A stretch of 27,114 nt of DNA from assembly GCA_040376995.1 (NCBI GenBank), contig JBEIPP010000020.1, positions 1-27,114 on the forward strand, given 5' to 3'. Shown one piece after another: positions 24,177 to 27,114 of this stretch. The translations under genes were made by a program, and so were the position numbers. A model generated the notes under the pieces. That model saw nothing but the letters and a program-made list of their open reading frames with translations, was not told the DNA's origin and did not search any database. Source of the stretch: UBA4416 sp040376995. Its GTDB lineage: Bacteria > Bacteroidota > Bacteroidia > B-17B0 > Aurantibacillaceae. The first letter of the stretch is position 1; every line of letters starts with the position of its first letter.

Positions 24177-24980
24177 GTGTTTTATCCACTATACATATTA
24201 TTTCTTTCGTTCAATATTACAGATGCTATAGATATTATATTAGTAGCGATTATGCTCTACCAATTATACAAAATGGTAAAGGGCACCGCTGCCGTTAATG
24301 TATTTATTGGCTTAGCATTAATATATATTGTTTGGATAATTGTTCGAGCTTTTGAATTAAAGCTGTTAGGCTCTATTTTAGGGAAATTTATTAATGTTGG
24401 TGTAATTGCTGTAATGGTAGTATTTCAACAAGAAATAAGAAAGTTTTTACTATACATTGGATCTAATGAATTTATAAAAAACAAAAATTGGAAATCTATT
24501 TTTTTATTCTCTAACGCTTCAGTTGCATCATCTCGTTTTATTTTAGATGCTGACGCTGTAATTAACGCCTGTTTTAATATGAGTGAAACTAAAACAGGTG
24601 CTTTAATTATTATTTCCCGTAAATCTGATTTAAAATTTTATGTTAATACTGGAGAAATAGTTGATTCGGCATTAACAAATAAAATGTTGGAAAATATTTT
24701 CTACAAAAATAGTCCGATGCATGATGGAGCAGTTATTATTAAAGATAATAGAATTATTGCTGCTCGTTGTGTTTTACCTGTTACAGAAAACGAAAACTTT
24801 CCTTCACATTTTGGAATGCGACACAGAGCTGCGGTTGGATTAACTGAAACAACAGATGCTTTAGCAATAACCGTTTCAGAACAAACAGGGAATGTCTCGC
24901 TTACAGTTAATGGAGAGATAAACTCTAATTTAAATAGAGATAAGTTAAGATACTTAATCGAAAAAAATCTAAAAAATTAA
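24177..24980 (+). CDS. cdaA: Diadenylate cyclase CdaA
   Basis: Makes the second messenger c-di-AMP from two ATP. The 267-residue protein has three N-terminal transmembrane helices (about 15-33, 38-58 and 67-86) and a cytoplasmic DAC domain (~100-265). The two catalytic motifs are intact: DGA in MHDGAVII (183-185) and RHR in MRHRAAVG (215-217). FQQEIRKFLLYIG (83-95), linking membrane and catalytic parts, is typical of CdaA. In the family the product controls potassium and osmolyte uptake and cell-wall homeostasis. The start is a GTG at 24177; no ATG precedes the first helix. In many Bacteroidota the folate gene folP sits directly upstream; here a noncoding stretch does. Confidence 0.95.
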   Translation: MFYPLYILFLSFNITDAIDIILVAIMLYQLYKMVKGTAAVNVFIGLALIYIVWIIVRAFELKLLGSILGKFINVGVIAVMVVFQQEIRKFLLYIGSNEFIKNKNWKSIFLFSNASVASSRFILDADAVINACFNMSETKTGALIIISRKSDLKFYVNTGEIVDSALTNKMLENIFYKNSPMHDGAVIIKDNRIIAARCVLPVTENENFPSHFGMRHRAAVGLTETTDALAITVSEQTGNVSLTVNGEINSNLNRDKLRYLIEKNLKN

Positions 24981-25033
24981 TTATAAAAATAAAACCTCTT
25001 TGCACCCTTTGCGATTAAAACAAATCAATAGTA

Positions 25034-26956
25034 ATGAATCTTCTTTCAGTAAATCAATTAAGTAAAAGTTTTGGCGACAAAAAATTATTTCAAAATATTA
25101 ACTTTGGAATTAACTATGGCGATAAGGTTGCTTTAATCGCAAAAAACGGTTCAGGTAAATCTACGCTATTCAAAATATTACAAGGCATAGAAATTCCTGA
25201 TAGTGGAGATATAGCTTTTCGTAAAGAATTACGCATTTCTTTTTTAAGTCAAGAGCCTAACCTAAATGAAAATCATACAATTGAACAAGCTATTTATGCT
25301 GGTGATAGTGAGATGGTGAAAACAGCTATTGATTATACTCATTTAGTAGAAACACATTATGCAAATCCTACAGAAAAAACTGAAAACCAATTAGACATCT
25401 TAACTAATAAGATGAATGATTTAGAGGCATGGAATGTAGAAACACAAATCATGTTGGTTTGTGCTAATTTAGGATTAAATGATTTAACTCAAAAAGTAAG
25501 CACTCTTAGTGGTGGTCAAAAAAAGCGTTTAGCTCTAGCGCAAGTTATTTTAAACGAACCAGATTTATTAATCATGGATGAGCCTACCAACCATTTGGAT
25601 GTTACGGTGATTGAATGGTTAGAAGAATATTTACGTAGTTATAAAAAAAGTATTTTATTAGTTACACATGATAGGTATTTTTTAGATGAAGTGTGTGATA
25701 GAATCATTGAAATTGATGACCATCAGTTATTCGAATACAAAGGGAAGTTTGATTACTACATGGAGAAGAAAGCTGAACGTATGCTAATGCAAGCTTCTGA
25801 ATTAGAAAAAGCAAAAAACTTGTATCGTAGAGAATTAGAGTGGGTTCGTAAACAACCACGCGCGCGTACCGTTAAATCTAAATCTCGTGTAGATGCCTTT
25901 GTAGATGTAGAAGCAAAGGCACGCAAGAAGAGCGTAGATAAAAAAATTGAATTAAGTGTAAAAGTTGAACGTATTGGAAGTAAAATTATTGAAGTACATA
26001 ATTTAAAAAAAGCGTTTGGCGAAAAAAAAATATTAGAACCTTTTACATACACATTTATCAAAGGCGAAAAAATTGGAATCGTTGGTCCAAACGGTATAGG
26101 TAAAAGTACATTCATTAATATGTTACAAGGTATTGAACCGCCAGATACAGGTAAAGTAACGGTTGGTGATACTATAGTATTTGGATACTATTCTCAAAAA
26201 GGAATACAAGTAGCGGATGATAAACGTGTGATTGAAGTTGTAAAAGATATTGCTGAATTTATTCCTTTAGCTAATGGAACTTCTTTAAGCGCATCTGCCT
26301 TATTAACACGCTTTAATTTTGCTCCCGAAGTTCAATACGGGCATGTAAGTAAATTAAGTGGTGGTGAAAAACGTCGTTTGTATTTACTAACAGTATTAGT
26401 TCGTAATCCTAATTTCTTAATACTAGATGAGCCTACAAATGATTTAGATATAGTAACATTACAAACCTTAGAGCAATTTTTATTGGATTTTCAAGGTTGC
26501 GTATTAATTGTATCTCATGATCGTTACTTTTTAGATAGATTAGTAGACCATGTATTTGCATTTGAAGGTAATGGTATAGTAAAAGATTTTCCTGGTAATT
26601 ACAGTGAGTATCGTCAATGGAAATACGATTCAGAGGCAGAAACTGAAGAATTAGCTAAAGAGCAAAAACAAAAAGAAATCATTTCAGCTAATAATTCAGC
26701 ATTAAAGCAGCCTGTAAAACAAGTTCAAGAAATTGTAGCTACAGAAAAAAAGAAATTATCTTTTAAAGAACAAAAAGAACTAGAGGCCTTAGATATTGAA
26801 TTACCTCAATTAGAAATTAAAAAAACAGAAATTGAAACTTTATTGTCCAGTGGTATAACAGACGCTAAAGAAATAGAAAAACTATCAAAACAATTCACTT
26901 TTATTACATCACAAATCGATGAAAAAACGATGCGTTGGTTAGAATTACAAGAATAA
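25034..26956 (+). CDS. ABC-F family ATPase (Uup-like)
   Basis: Soluble twin-ATPase protein without membrane segments that acts on ribosomes or DNA intermediates rather than as a transporter. NBD1 has Walker A AKNGSGKST (36-44), LSGGQKKR and LLIMDEPTNHLD. The linker (~245-300) is the charged P-site tRNA-interaction type (ELEWVRKQPRARTVKSKSR), and NBD2 has GPNGIGKST, LSGGEKRR and FLILDEPTNDLD. The C-terminal ~70 residues form a coiled coil (KKLSFKEQKELEALDIELPQ) as in Uup. The 640-residue length and that coiled coil favour Uup over EttA. It lies 53 bases after cdaA; a CCTCTTTG at 24995-25002 is a poor -7 match, so it may be cotranscribed. Confidence 0.93.
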   Translation: MNLLSVNQLSKSFGDKKLFQNINFGINYGDKVALIAKNGSGKSTLFKILQGIEIPDSGDIAFRKELRISFLSQEPNLNENHTIEQAIYAGDSEMVKTAIDYTHLVETHYANPTEKTENQLDILTNKMNDLEAWNVETQIMLVCANLGLNDLTQKVSTLSGGQKKRLALAQVILNEPDLLIMDEPTNHLDVTVIEWLEEYLRSYKKSILLVTHDRYFLDEVCDRIIEIDDHQLFEYKGKFDYYMEKKAERMLMQASELEKAKNLYRRELEWVRKQPRARTVKSKSRVDAFVDVEAKARKKSVDKKIELSVKVERIGSKIIEVHNLKKAFGEKKILEPFTYTFIKGEKIGIVGPNGIGKSTFINMLQGIEPPDTGKVTVGDTIVFGYYSQKGIQVADDKRVIEVVKDIAEFIPLANGTSLSASALLTRFNFAPEVQYGHVSKLSGGEKRRLYLLTVLVRNPNFLILDEPTNDLDIVTLQTLEQFLLDFQGCVLIVSHDRYFLDRLVDHVFAFEGNGIVKDFPGNYSEYRQWKYDSEAETEELAKEQKQKEIISANNSALKQPVKQVQEIVATEKKKLSFKEQKELEALDIELPQLEIKKTEIETLLSSGITDAKEIEKLSKQFTFITSQIDEKTMRWLELQE

Positions 26957-26975
26957 TTATGATTGAATTTTAATA

Positions 26976-27114
26976 GACCTCTTTCATAATTGACAATCTT
27001 TTATTCATAACAAGATATTAAGGTTCTGAAAAATAGAGGAATTGTTTTTGAATTTTGAGTATGAAATGGGAAGATATTAAAAATCAAAAACCTGCTGTTT
27101 TTAAGAGACTTACA
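26976..27114 (+). mobile_element. Probable left end of an IS5-family-like insertion sequence (partial)
   Basis: From 20 bases after the ABC-F stop the sequence runs GACCTCTTTCATAATTGACA, resembling a terminal inverted repeat. After about 85 noncoding bases an ATG begins a transposase-like reading frame that leaves the window. The right end, second inverted repeat and target duplication lie outside, so the boundary at 26976 is an estimate. Confidence 0.4.
27061..27114 (+). CDS. N-terminus of a putative IS5-type transposase (partial)
   Basis: The first 18 residues, MKWEDIKNQKPAVFKRLT, are open to the window edge. The pattern KWEDIKN...PxxFKRLT matches the start of the helix-turn-helix domain that precedes the DDE domain in many IS5/ISL2-like transposases, where TGV would come next. 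Only 54 bases are visible, so this rests on pattern memory. Confidence 0.42.
   Translation, partial: MKWEDIKNQKPAVFKRLT

Noticed and set aside
1..27114. CRISPR array, tRNA/rRNA genes, toxin-antitoxin or phage defence cluster
   Set aside because: Scanned by eye on both strands: no regularly spaced direct repeats, cloverleaf-like segments or known defence domains were found.

Overview
The window reads as a chromosomal stretch of an A+T-rich Bacteroidota (Flavobacteriia/Sphingobacteriia-like) bacterium. The pointers are TAnnTTTG-type -7 promoter boxes instead of E. coli-type promoters, the near absence of Shine-Dalgarno sequences, a secreted protein with a type IX secretion-like C-terminal tail, and Bacteroidota-style proteins (stand-alone biotin carrier, membrane J-domain protein, Uup-like ABC-F). 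No rRNA, tRNA, CRISPR array or prophage was recognised.

Layout. 1-6.7 kb is an envelope and glycan region: a secreted TlpA-like thioredoxin-fold protein, a polysaccharide deacetylase, an SDR oxidoreductase, two LPS-type glycosyltransferases (GT9 and GT2) with overlapping ends, and a TMTC-like membrane glycosyltransferase with TPR repeats. 6.7-10.1 kb, all on the minus strand, holds a 50-residue Cys-rich protein too short for routine gene calling, a YugP-type zinc peptidase, a GNAT acetyltransferase, an alpha/beta hydrolase and a membrane-anchored J-domain protein whose gene is split by an apparent one-base frameshift. 10.1-12.8 kb holds a peptide-binding lipoprotein and, divergent from it, a secreted protein with a CTD-like tail. 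12.9-18.5 kb, all on the plus strand, holds a biotin carrier protein and a signal-bearing superoxide dismutase, a terminator, then aspS, a TauE/SafE permease, mltG and a helicase-like protein with a single RecA domain. 18.5-20.5 kb (minus) is a patatin and acyl-CoA transferase pair. 20.5-27.1 kb holds a DUF3817 protein, a DUF1801 protein, a two-domain PaaZ-like enzyme, the diadenylate cyclase CdaA, an ABC-F ATPase and, at the edge, what looks like the left end of an IS5-type insertion sequence.

Most genes are housekeeping or common accessory genes, and I found no convincing new multi-gene system. The items most worth a second look are the frameshifted J-domain gene, the unlisted Cys-rich miniprotein, promoters placed so close to start codons that the mRNAs would be almost leaderless, palindromic repeats sitting in 5' leaders and at gene borders, the one-domain helicase relative downstream of mltG, and the bacterial TMTC-like glycosyltransferase beside LPS glycosyltransferases.
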